From: Sinonovacula constricta
Lineage: Eukaryota > Mollusca > Bivalvia > Cardiida > Solecurtidae
Length of the DNA stretch: 64,000 nucleotides
NCBI GenBank assembly: GCA_007844125.1
Contig: CM017556.1
Location: 85,778,864-85,842,863 of the forward strand
Direction: 5' to 3'
The stretch's first letter is position 1. Every line of letters begins with the position of its first letter. A program made the position numbers and the translations under genes. Below, piece after piece: positions 1 to 11,100 of this stretch. The notes below the pieces were generated by a model. It saw only the letters and a list, made by a program, of their open reading frames with translations, ran no database searches and was not told where the DNA came from.

Positions 1-374
1 AGAATGGTAAATTTTATTTTCTCGTAATTTCTTCTCTTGCAGTCTGAAAATTTAAAGCTATACACCATTGGAAAGCTCTTGAAATTCATATTTTTAGAAT
101 ACAATATTTTTAAAATTGATAAATTCACAAAGAATTGATACACACAATTAAATAAAATGATTGCCTCATCCTTTAACAAAATGAACAGTGCATCATTTTT
201 GTTGTATTTTCTACATTTTAAACTAGCAAAATATTGTTTTGATATTTAAAATAAGTCATTAAAGCGGTTAACTTTTATATAAAAATGAGCGTATTTAAAT
301 ACAGCACATTTTTCCAGATTTCGGCCTGCATTAGCTTCTGCCTTCAAAGATGGCTGCCATAGACTGTCTTCATT

Positions 375-1019
375 CTCTCACCAGAGGGCGTGCTACACAA
401 GTTTCGCCAATCGTAAAACTTCGGGTATTTCCGTATGGTTCGTAAAATACACCTCGTACATAGCTCTAGAATACACCAAAGTGCGTCGCCTGAGTTATGA
501 AACAGTGTCCGTTCGCGAGAAAGTAACAAATTATATATATATCATTTAGTTGAGTATATCTTGCAATAACAACGATTTTTTTATCAATACAATCTATATG
601 ATTTACGGAAAATTGAAAAGTCAACATTAAATACCCAGTATTAAAACTAAGACACACAAAGTAGATCCAAGATGGCGCCTTATTATGTCAGAGGTCTCTT
701 GCATAGCATAAAGGCCGAGGTGATCAGATTGAAGTTTCGCTTACACCTCTGTCAACGCCGGGATAAGTAGTTCTCATACACGTGATATTCTATCGTCACA
801 TGTCGCAAAATAGTTCCCCGAAAATTTGGGTTAAAATATATCTTAAACATTGTTCTAAAAAAAATAAAAATACCCATTTTCATTTTAAGTAAAATATACA
901 GAGATCAAAATAATCTCACGAGCATTTTATTCATTATTTTTATTTTGTACAAGAATCTTGTACACCGGGCGTTGACAGAGGTGTAAGCGAAACTTGTGTA
1001 GCACGTCCTCTGGTGAGAG
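375..1019. repeat. Long inverted repeat, left arm split by an insertion
   Basis: 375-407 matches the reverse complement of 987-1019 at 32 of 33 bases, and 732-759 matches 968-995 at 28 of 28. The two left pieces overlap at AAGTTTCGC, so the original arm was one 52-bp block later interrupted by 408-731. A foldback or MITE-type element. Confidence 0.8.
408..731. mobile_element. 324-bp insertion with 9-bp target duplication
   Basis: Flanked by direct AAGTTTCGC copies (399-407 and 732-740) where the uninterrupted opposite arm has only one. Ends are CAATC...GATTG, a 5-bp inverted terminus. A 9-bp duplication fits Mutator-like elements, but no transposase is visible. Confidence 0.6.
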
Positions 1020-1139
1020 ATCTTACAGTGCCTATGACATCACATGGAAACTATCAATCTCCTCACAGCGTTTACGTCACGCGTTGCTACTTAAATCTCT
1101 GCCCCCAGCAAGGATCACGTGACGATAGAGTATCACGTG
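779..1139. repeat. Second inverted repeat crossing the first
   Basis: 779-802 and 1116-1139 are complementary at 22 of 24 bases, and both carry CACGTG. One arm lies inside the first inverted repeat and one outside it, giving a pseudoknot-like order. Confidence 0.7.
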
Positions 1140-2701
1140 AAGTAAACATGGCGGCCTCCATAAACTTTAAAATTTGACTTTCATAATTTCATATTTTTTG
1201 ATATTTTAAGTTTCTTTTTATTTTTAATATGATAAATTAAAATTTTTAAAGGAAAGACACTGTACTTTGAAGAGATAAGTCCAGAAAAAAATAAAAATAA
1301 AAAAAACCTATCCGCCTGTATTTGGGCGAAAAAACTTGCTGGTGGCAGTGATATAATGTACTGTCAAGGGAAGTAATCAGTGCGGGGAGTTTGGGAAACT
1401 ATCAATAGTGATAACAGCGCAATTTTCGGACCTAATTGTGGATTTTAAAATGATTTCGTATTTTTGCCAAGTAAGTGAAACAATTTTATTTAGGACTTTA
1501 ATTAGCTTTGACTTTATTTGATAACAAGATTTTTTGTTCTCCTTGTTGAATATAATGTAGGGTACTGTGTTATTTGTTTGTTTACGAAAAATGTGTTGAA
1601 TTATTAATAGGCAGGAGAGTACAAATATATAGTGCCACGTGATGTTTTCTCTGGATCCACCTGATCTGTGATGGCCATTATGGCGTTACACTTCAAATCG
1701 AGTTTAATATGGTGTCTCTTGGCATATACCTTTCGGAAGTGTGGGCTAGTTACCGCTCCACCGTAGTATAATCAGAAATGTTCTTTGACATTTTTATAGC
1801 ACGAGTATTCTATGGAGAAAGTGCCATATTTGTTGCTTGATTACAAGGATAAATACGAGGACTGTTCCCGAAGTTAGTAGACTATTAGGAACGCCAGACA
1901 ATGTGTCTGTATATAGTAACGTTATTTTATATTATTTTAAGTTTCCTTTATTTGCTTGTTCTAAAGTTTAGTTTATCAAACGGAATCGAACCTTGTTTTC
2001 GTATTAAACAATTTCGCATACCCTTAACTTGTGTTTGTAATATTTATGTTGAAAGATCCATTGTCCTTAAACAACTTCGCTCCATAACCATATAGTCGAA
2101 AGCAGCCATAACACTATACTTTCTAAATGCATATGTCTACTAACAACTGTTTCTCGAGCATTTGAAAACACAATCAAGAGGACAAAACAGTTTACCGAGA
2201 TGTCCGACATTAGTCAAGTCACAAAGGTCAAGTGACAATATACTAAGATGCCACTAATAAAGAGGCGCAAAGCCGATTTTGACATGCTTTGACGTGCGCA
2301 GCTGTGTTAAGATGATGCAAATTAAGAAAGAAAAAGAGATATCCTTTGTATGATATCCCAAGACTATGGAACACAATCCTAAACATATCAGTGATTTTTA
2401 TTGTATTTTTTCCACGTGTTTACCTGGTGTAAATAACTTTTGTTCAATAGTCTGTTGGGTCACACAAAAGATTAATGAAGTGGGATACTAAACAATTGTC
2501 TAATTCTTTTAGACATTCTGAAATAATGCAATACATCAATGACAAAAGACAACCTTATTTAATAATAAGACATTCTTCAAAAGACTAAAATGTAGCCAAA
2601 AAGTGCCGATATTGACCAGTAATCTCGCATTTACAGCTTTGTAACAGAACACTCTGGATATTTTCTAAGTTGATAATCTCTAAGTAAGCAAATTACCGGT
2701 A
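1140..2701. other. Intergenic DNA, no gene recognised
   Basis: AT-rich. A short start at 1449 followed by CAA/GTAAGT could be a first coding exon, but nothing downstream supports it. No conserved protein motif is seen on either strand. Confidence 0.4.
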
Positions 2702-3765
2702 AGTGTAAAGTTGAATCTTCAATATATGCCTAGGTAACCATCTTGGATCTTCAATATTTGCCTAGGTTACCCTGTTGTGGTTTGCAAATTAAGTCTTAAG
2801 TTGAATCTTCTACATTTGCCTAGGTTACCATCTTGGATCTTCAATATTTGCCTAGGTTGCCATGTTGTGGTTCGCAAATAAAGTGTAAAGTTGAATCTTC
2901 AATATGTCTCGGTTACCATCTTGTGGTTTGGAAATTAAATGTAAAGTTGAATCTTCAATATTTGCCTAGGCTACCATCTTGGATCTTCAATATTTGCCTA
3001 GGTTACCATGTTGTGGTTTGCAAATAAAGTGTAAAGTTGAATCTTCAATATTTGCCTAGGTTACCATGTTGTGGTTTGCAAATAAAGTGTAAAGTTGAAT
3101 CTTCAATATTTGCCTAGGTTACCATCTTGGATCTTCAATATTTGCCTAGGTTACCATGTTGTGGTTTGCAAATAAAGTGTAAAGTTGAATCTTCAATATT
3201 TGCCTAGGTTACCATCTTGGATCTTCAATATTTGCCTAGGATACCATGTTTTGGTTTGCAAATAAAATGTAAAGTTGAATCTTCAATATTTGCCTAGGTT
3301 ACCATCTTGGATCTTCAATATTTGCCTAGGTTACCATCTTGTGGTTTGCAAATAAAGTGTAAAGTTGAATTTTCAATATTTGCCTAGGTTACCATCTTGT
3401 GGTTTGCAAATTAAATGTAAAGTTGAATCTTCAATATTTGCCTAGGTTACCATCTTGGATCTTCAATATTTGCCTAGGTTACCATTTTGTGGTTTGCAAA
3501 TAAAGTGTAAAGTTGAATCTTCAATATTTGCCTAGGTTACCATGTTGTGGTTTGCAAATAAAGTGTAAAGTTGAATCTTCAATATTTGCCTAGGTTACCA
3601 TGTTGTGGTTTGCAAATAAAGTGTAAAGTTGAATCTTCAATATTTGCCTAGGTTACCATCTTGTGGTTTGCAAATAAAGTGTAAAGTTGAATCTTCAATA
3701 TTTGCATCGGTTTCCATCTTGTGGTTTGCAAATTAAGTTTTAAGCTGAATCTTTGATCCTAGCAT
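2702..3765. repeat. 58/91-bp satellite array
   Basis: About 13 units of a 58-bp monomer (AAAGTTGAATCTTCAATA, TTTGCCTAGGTTACCAT, TTGTGGTTTGCAAATAAA). Several units carry an extra 32-33 bp copy of TTGGATCTTCAATATTTGCC, giving 91-bp variants. Units decay past 3765 to about 3890. Small ORFs inside are by-products. Confidence 0.95.
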
Positions 3766-3959
3766 AAGTGACCATCTTATTGTTGGCAAATTAAGTGTAA
3801 ATTTGGTTCTTCAATATTTGCTAAGTTAATTATTTTGTAGTTAGCATATTAAATGTAAAGTTAAACTTTAAAAAGTAAAAGATTTCACTATTTTGTGCTT
3901 AGATGGTTCAGGTTAAATATTTGATTAAATAAACCAACAATTCCATGAGAAGTGGACAT

Positions 3960-3965
3960 TTTATT
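3960..3965 (-). terminator. Candidate poly(A) signal AATAAA
   Basis: AATAAA on the minus strand followed about 20 nt later by a GU-rich TTGTTGGTTT (3940-3931), the usual downstream element. A second AATAAA at 4184-4179 is the main alternative. Confidence 0.4.
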
Positions 3966-4178
3966 CATCAATTAAGCACATTGCTGAAAAAGGGTTTCAA
4001 ATACACATAATTGTATTACATTAATGCAATGTGTAAAGTTCATTAACAGAAAACAGTTAAAACTCATTAAAACAATTGTAAATGGTACTTTTTCAAGAAG
4101 TGACAAACACAATAACACCCTTTAAAACTGAATCTGTCTTCAAGGATAATATACAACAATAAAAGACAAGCAAATATA

Positions 4179-4184
4179 TTTATT
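4179..4184 (-). terminator. Alternative poly(A) signal AATAAA
   Basis: Minus-strand AATAAA followed by a T-rich stretch (TTGTCTTTTATTGTTG). It would give a 3'UTR of about 0.85 kb. Confidence 0.3.
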
Positions 4185-5024
4185 CTAAAATAACATATAA
4201 AGCATAGCTTTGCTATACAAAAGTTTAACAGTGTGATAATACTTCTGCATTAATCCTTGCATTATTATTAAACAAGTAATTTCAAACATTTTCTTAGCGT
4301 TATTCAGGCCTTGTTCTTTATAGAAAGATCAAAGCATGAATTATTAAAATGTTATCCATTAAAAAAATAACAAATAACAACAATGTATGGATACCTAGAT
4401 ACTACCAACATGCTGTTTGCCCCATTTTTTATATAAGACAAAAAGTTATATAACTACATAACAACACATTATCGTGCCTTTGGTTACGTGTAAATTTAAG
4501 AGACAAATGACACTTATCACTTATAAGTTGTAACATACCTCTCCATGCGCACTATTTACAAACAAGATACACGAAAATATACATACTTAACCATGCACTG
4601 TTGACTTAAAGTTGCAGTATAAAACTTGACTTGCACAGCATTGAGATATTCTCACATCTTAAATCAAAACATTCATGACTGGCAAAAGACACCAAACAAC
4701 TTAACAAAACAAAGCAAAACCATTTTTCTATCAATTAAACATCACACCTTTTCAAGAGTACCTTTTACTCATTCCCTGCTTCAGGCATTAATGCCCCAAA
4801 CCAATTCTCATTTACCAGTAATTCCTGACAACAACACATATGCACAAATAACAAAATATACCACTTTAGATTTAGACATAAACAGTGTATTTATCTATCA
4901 GTTTCCCCCTCGCAGCAAACAATGTATATACTGATCTGCAAGCTGATCACTAAGCAGGTGAGAGTAAATTATAATCTGTGTATAAATAAGTTTTCCATGG
5001 AAAACAGCTCTAGCTTGCTTCGGC

Positions 5025-5162
5025 TCATCTATCGAGGGCAGTTACGAGTTCAAACCACTGACGTAAAGCATCACTAAGCACCATAGGAAGTGCATTGATG
5101 TCTCTCAGGATCACATAGAAAGGAAATGGGAACGAATCCATATAGGAGTGGATCTCAGGCAC
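5025..5162 (-). CDS. MDN1: MDN1 exon 52 (C-terminus, stop codon)
   Basis: 45 codons and TGA at 5025-5027: VPEIHSYMDSFPFPFYVILR, DINALPMVLSDALRQWFEL, VTALDR. FPFP(F/Y)Y(V/I)ILRD..ALP..L.DALRQWFEL is the conserved midasin C-terminus, so the gene is intact at this end. Acceptor TGTGTTTTAG. Confidence 0.98.
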   Translation of the reverse strand: MPEIHSYMDSFPFPFYVILRDINALPMVLSDALRQWFELVTALDR

Positions 5163-8100
5163 CTAAAACACAAATTAAATGGTGATTATACAACTTCTTG
5201 TTTAGAACTTATGTTAAACCAGTTTAGGACATTTACAGTAATTTGTACTTTTTTCTTATCACTGAATTTTGTACAAAAAGACATATGTTATTAAAAAAAA
5301 AAAAAACTGGGTTTACTTTGAACAATGGGGCAGGCAATGTGAATACAGGGACAAAAATGCCAGCTCGTTCCTTACTTATGGCCTTTTCATAAATTAATGT
5401 AAAAACTAGAGAATAAACAATGCCTACCAAAGTTGTCTCAGTTGCTTATTCAAAATTCAGAGCTGGATTGGTTAGAAAGAATGTCATGCGCAGCCATATG
5501 ATTTATTGCATAAACAAAACTAAATTCCTCTATTCAGTTTCTAGTTTACTCTACTTACTTGTCATTGTTATAATCTTAACTGTAAGTGACATGATAATGT
5601 GGAGGTTGTATGGTATAATGTTGATTAGTTTTATACTGGTTAATTTCAAAACTACACTGTGTCACACGACAATCCAGATTTTTTAAAATCTGATTTGCCT
5701 GTGATATTACAAAATGAAGAGAAGAAGTAACTGGTACAGCAAATAAAACAATTTCAACAGATGCTATCTTTGTTCTTCTCTCCCATTTTAAAATTGACAA
5801 GTATATGAGATGTAAAAAAAAAAAAAAAGAATCCAGCTATTTTAATGTTTCAGTTATTTTTAGAGGAAATTCTGATGTCTGAAACCAAAGGTCCAAACTA
5901 AATACCAATAAGTTTTTTAAATGTACGATTCGGATAAACCTAGGTTTATAAGGTCATCATCTTGTTTGTCTTCAGGAGGCATTGTTATTATAGTGACTTA
6001 GGGCCTTAATGGCAGAGCAAGAATCCAAAAATATATCAGGGTAGAACCACTGGCAACTAGCCTATGATCTGGAAGACTTTCATAGGTGAAAGTTTTTGAA
6101 CACAACGTGCTTCATGTTGCAACTTCTTGAAAGTATATTTCGAAAATGAGTGATAAGAGTACCAGATTCATTTAGTATAAGTCAACTGGGCCTGTTCAAA
6201 ATGCAAAATAAAGTCTGTATTGAGAAACTTTTAAAAAACTTTTATCTGATGAAATTCTCAGAGGAAGTGGTCAAAGTTACCTCCCTTACTTGTTTAAAGC
6301 ACTTTTCTTTGTTGGTATTTACTGTGGTATTTACTTGGGGAGTGCTTTACTTGGGGAGTGCCAAAATGGAGAGTGCCAGAAACATGAAAACAAAAGAACT
6401 ATTTTAGACTTACCTGTCCTGCCTGTTTGAAGACTGGTACTTTGATATCCAAGATTGAATCCTGCAACAAAAGACAACAATTATCAAATATAGTACAAAT
6501 AGTACATTTAAGTTTGAAGCCTTTAATTTTACAACACTGTGTAAAGTTTGCTCTGCACCTCTAAGGGGATATACACAAATTTCAAAGTAGAGCTTATAAC
6601 AATTAAAAAAAGGAATACAAAATAGGATTCATTTCTAAAATGTTGCAAATAAAAGAACAACTTATTCAAAGTGCTGGTACTGATGTATGTGCAATACCAT
6701 GCAACAATTGACCAAAAACTCAGTCATACAATTTTACACATGCTGATATCTTATATCTGCTTAAATAAATGCAAGGGAACACCATTTTAAGGACTGGTAT
6801 GTCAGTGGCCTGGGTTTGAAACCAGACTTGGACAGGGTGTTATACACTACATAAAACTACATTAGCAAAACCAGAATATCTTTACACACATAAATATGGT
6901 TGTAGGACTGACCTTATTGACTGGGTTGTCTATGATAACAAACACCAGGAAGATGTTTGCCTGTCGTGCCTGTCGCACTGCATTCTTCACTACCTCCATC
7001 CCCTCCATGAACAAACCCCGCCCATCTGACATTATCAGAAGCAGCTGTGATGTCTCAGGATTGCCAAGGGAACCATGCTGCTGCTGCTGGCGAGCTTCCA
7101 TCATCATCAGCGTTGCTTGGTAGACTAGCTGTAGGAGAAAAAAAACACCTAACATTGTTATTACAAGATAATGCTGCTGTTTTTTCTTTTATTTGGGAAA
7201 CATAATCATTATTTTATCTCAATATACTGCAAATGATCTATAAGGGGAGCTATTTCTATTAAAAGAAATGCTAGGTGAAAGACCGTAAACATGTACTTAC
7301 ATGGGCAATTTTTGTCTTCTTTTGCTCGAATGTTAGGTACTGCAGTAAATGGGCACCAGATTGACTGCTGAACTGCTCCGTAAAGGGATGTAGTACATTC
7401 ACAGTCTCGCCAAAACTATATAAATAAAATATATCTAAAATTAGATCTTTTTTGACAATTTTTACTTGCTAAACTATGTATCTTTTCATAAATAGCAAAT
7501 AAAAAAATAAATATTAAATGTATATTAATTACTAAAAGATAAATTAGACAAACCAGCAGAGAGAACATTTGAAACAAACAACTTATCGCTGTTCCCCACT
7601 CACCTGCATATAGACAGTTGGCCAGCCTCAAGCAGTGTCAGAGCATTTGAGATCAAAGCCAGGGATTCAAAGGCCATCTGTAAAGAAAATCCAAAATGAT
7701 GCAAACACTTGCTAGAACAAGAGGGCCATGATGGCCCTTAATCGCTCACCAGATGGCACAGGCTTTTAGTAGGCTAAAATCTGGCATCAAGTAATTAAGA
7801 GTTATTTACTTTAGAATTCTTTGGTGAAGATCGGACCATTAGTGTGGCCACTGGATTGATAACATTTTCTAGAATTTTACCAAGTAACCTACTGAATCCA
7901 CATGACCCCCTTCATAACATATGTAAGATTTCATAAGTTTGGTGCAGACTGGGCCTTAAATGGAGCCTCTAGTGTGTTCACAAACTTATTCTAAAATTTG
8001 ACCTAGTGTCCAACTTTTTGACCCCATGTGACCCAATAATAAACTTATCCAAGTTTTCATGCATACAAACATTCTGACCAAGTCTGTTGAAGATTGGATA

Positions 8101-11100
8101 AAAACTGTGGCCTTTAGTGTGTTCACAAGCTAAAATGTTGACGAAGGACACAGGACAAAGCGGTATCACAAAAGCTCCCATTGAGCACGTTGTGCTCAGG
8201 TGAGCTTAAAATGCTAACACTTGTCAGAATGTTGCAATTACTTGCATAAATAAAGTTTACTCCAGCTAGAATGTCAAAAAACGCTCACTAGAATGTTGTG
8301 AACACTTGCAAGAATAATGCTGAATGCTTGCTTGAACAAGGCAAACACTTGCTAGAATAGTACAAACACTTGCTAAAATAGTACAAACACTTGCTAGAGT
8401 AAGGCAAACTGCAAACATGTTTTTAGTTGTTGAAGTTTTTTTTTTTATTGGGGGCGATATTTGTCTACTCTTTTAAGGTATTCAGGGGTGTATTTGTTTA
8501 CATTGCCAACTGGACTAGAGTATATTTTGCAACATCTGCAAACTATACTAGGGGTGGATTTATACTAGATATATAGAGATTATACCTTTAATATTACAGT
8601 GCAATGCTTACATTTTATTAAATGATGCTATCATTAACATACTGGCCAGGTGGCATGCTATGGTAATGCTTACACTGCATTTAGAGATGCCTTTGTACTT
8701 TAAAAAAGAAAGCTGTTATCTGATATGAATCGGTTCAAAAGAAAATGATGAACACATGCCAAACATTTCTTGAAATATACAGCTCAGCACCAAACACATC
8801 TCAGAAAATCTATACAAAATGCTAGTGTTACTGAAATAATTATAATAAATATAAATAATAATAAAAGTATTAATAAAAAAAATTAATAGTAATAAATACT
8901 AATTGTTGTCACAAGATGACTATGATGCCAAAAGAGATAAAAAATGATGCTTACTCATCATAGAATTCATCTTTGTAAAAAGAAAATCTCAACCCAATGT
9001 TTTAAGAAGCAAGGGGAGAGTACCTGTTTAGAATGGTTGTCCACCATACTGGCCGAGTCATCTATAGCCAGCATGATCTGGTATTGTCTCTTACAGGGCT
9101 TGGTGCGACGTAACCAAATCTTGTCCTTACGGAAATCGCTGGCAATGTATGCGATCACCTTCCGCATGTTGAGCCGTTTGCCTGTCCTGTAGTCCCCTCT
9201 GTGATAAATGTATTGTATATCAATGTTTGCAGCTAATCAGTATGCACTTATTCTCTGTCTGCTAGTAGATGTTATTCTTATAATTTTCTTCAAATTTATT
9301 GTGCAAAAAAATAGAACTTTCAGTAATCTCTGAAATGTTAAAATTATAATTGCAATATAGTATGCCAACCTTATTTTTTGTTTCTCATACTGAAATGAAA
9401 TAACCAACGTGTATTTGTTAAGCAATTGAATATACCGCTCTGTTATTTGTTATTACAATAAAATGTTGCCGTCCATATTTGCTTTTTGCAAAAGACATAC
9501 CTGTCTCTTTTGTTCAATTAACAATCTTGTTGAATTAACAAACAAAAAAAACATCATTTTGTGGCATGTATTTATTTAAAATTTAAAGATAAATCAATGA
9601 AGTTAAATCATGAAGTAATATCATGCATATAACAATATATAAAATAAAAAAAATAAAAAATAAAATCCATAGTTCAGATAAGAAAAGCCAGTCCAAAAAT
9701 ATATATTAATTTTAAGAAATTTTTCTCTAATAAATGTAATTAAATTCAAAACAGTTAAAATAATTAAAATGAAAACTTTCAAATTCATAAATGAGTCACA
9801 GATATTTATCTAAAATAGGGCACAATATTTCATTTCAAAGCTTAAAATATTACTTTATAGGAATCATCATGAAATAAAGGATGATTAATTAAAATAAAAA
9901 ATTACTGCACTAAATACTAGTGGGACTAAAATTTCATAACTTCAAAATTTCAATCTGATATTAAATAAATTTACTGATGAATTTATTGTTGAAGCAAAAT
10001 CACTATGGCAGGTTGTCTGGATCTACGCTATTTGTCTAGATCTGATCAACCAATATTGTGTTTTTTTGTTAATGCTAAACATATGATACATATTTTTAGA
10101 AATCTAAATGCAAATACAGCAGATCCTGTTTAGAAAGCATTGAGCATGACCCTGCTGATCTGAATCTACACTATTTGTCTAGGTCTGCTTGATTTTCTGA
10201 TAGCAGGAAAAAACTGTTCTCTGCATGAACTCTTTACTTACTTGAGTTTTGTTGCTTGTGTAGGTTCAAGTACAAGACGAAGCTGTTCACACAAGTCCTG
10301 GGCAAGACTGGACGTCAAGGCTTCATACCTGTGCCACAAGTCACTCGCCAAACCAGCATCCTAAAAAATAAGATGTAGAGGAGGATAAGGACCATATGCA
10401 CCTACCATCCTTAAGTAGAAATTGCTGAAGTCATAGACATCTGAGTCCCTGGTGATTAAATCTTTGACTTCAAGTCTGAGATCCATGATGCATCTGATTT
10501 GTCATACCTTGAACATAGCTCAAAATTAGACCAATCAGATGCCTGAGAATGTTCCCAGGCTCATGCTCAGTTTTATAATCTCAGACCCAGGAGCAGAATT
10601 GTGAAATCATTCACAAACATCTCATTGGTCAAAATTTGACTCCAAGTTTAAAATCTGACAAATCAGAAGCTTTAGAATGTTGTTAGATTCAGGCTTAAAG
10701 TTTTACAAACTAGGGCGCTGTACAAAATGTCTCCAAAACATGTTAATGTAGGTGTTTTATATTCATGGTGCTGTAACTGAGATACTGCATGCTATAGTGG
10801 CAATCAAAGCTAAACTGACTGGAAAGTTTTATTTTTAGTAAGAAATACAATCAGATTTACAGAAGGATGTTAACAAAAAGAGATTAGACTCTTTGCTTCT
10901 CTTTTGGGAAACAAAAGTCTTTTGATAAAACATGTACCTGGGTAGACGTCTGCTGATGGTCGGTCCATTGTCCTAGCTGGCTCTCCAGTTCTAGCCTCAA
11001 TGTCTCCAGATCAAGATGCTGCAGGAAACAGATGTTAACGTCAAGTTGAATTGTTTATTTCTTCAAGTAATGAAATTTCAACAGAACTATGTTAATGATT

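Larger units (their letters stand above)
340..1150. promoter_or_regulatory. Promoter-like intergenic stretch with E-boxes and YY1-like motifs
   Basis: Contains CACGTG palindromes at 779, 1116 and 1134, and ATGGCNGC/ATGGCGCC motifs resembling YY1 sites near 348, 671 and 1149. It also holds crossed inverted repeats. It may serve a gene to the left of the window; no transcript start can be placed. Weak, composition-based call. Confidence 0.25.
3960..5024 (-). other. Probable MDN1 3'UTR
   Basis: No coding signal is seen between the stop codon and the satellite. Two AATAAA hexamers on the minus strand (3965-3960 and 4184-4179) are possible polyadenylation signals. The 102-codon plus-strand ORF at 4626-4934 has no recognisable motif and is antisense here. 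UTR extent is inferred. Confidence 0.4.

Noticed and set aside
1449..1469. Short start followed by a GTAAGT donor as first exon of a plus-strand gene
   Set aside because: Only seven codons, with no supporting downstream exon before the convergent MDN1 3' end.
2702..3765. CRISPR array
   Set aside because: The repeats are adjacent satellite monomers without unique spacers, in a eukaryotic intergenic region.
4626..4934. 102-codon plus-strand ORF
   Set aside because: It lies in the probable MDN1 3'UTR on the opposite strand, has low-complexity AT-driven composition and no recognised motif.
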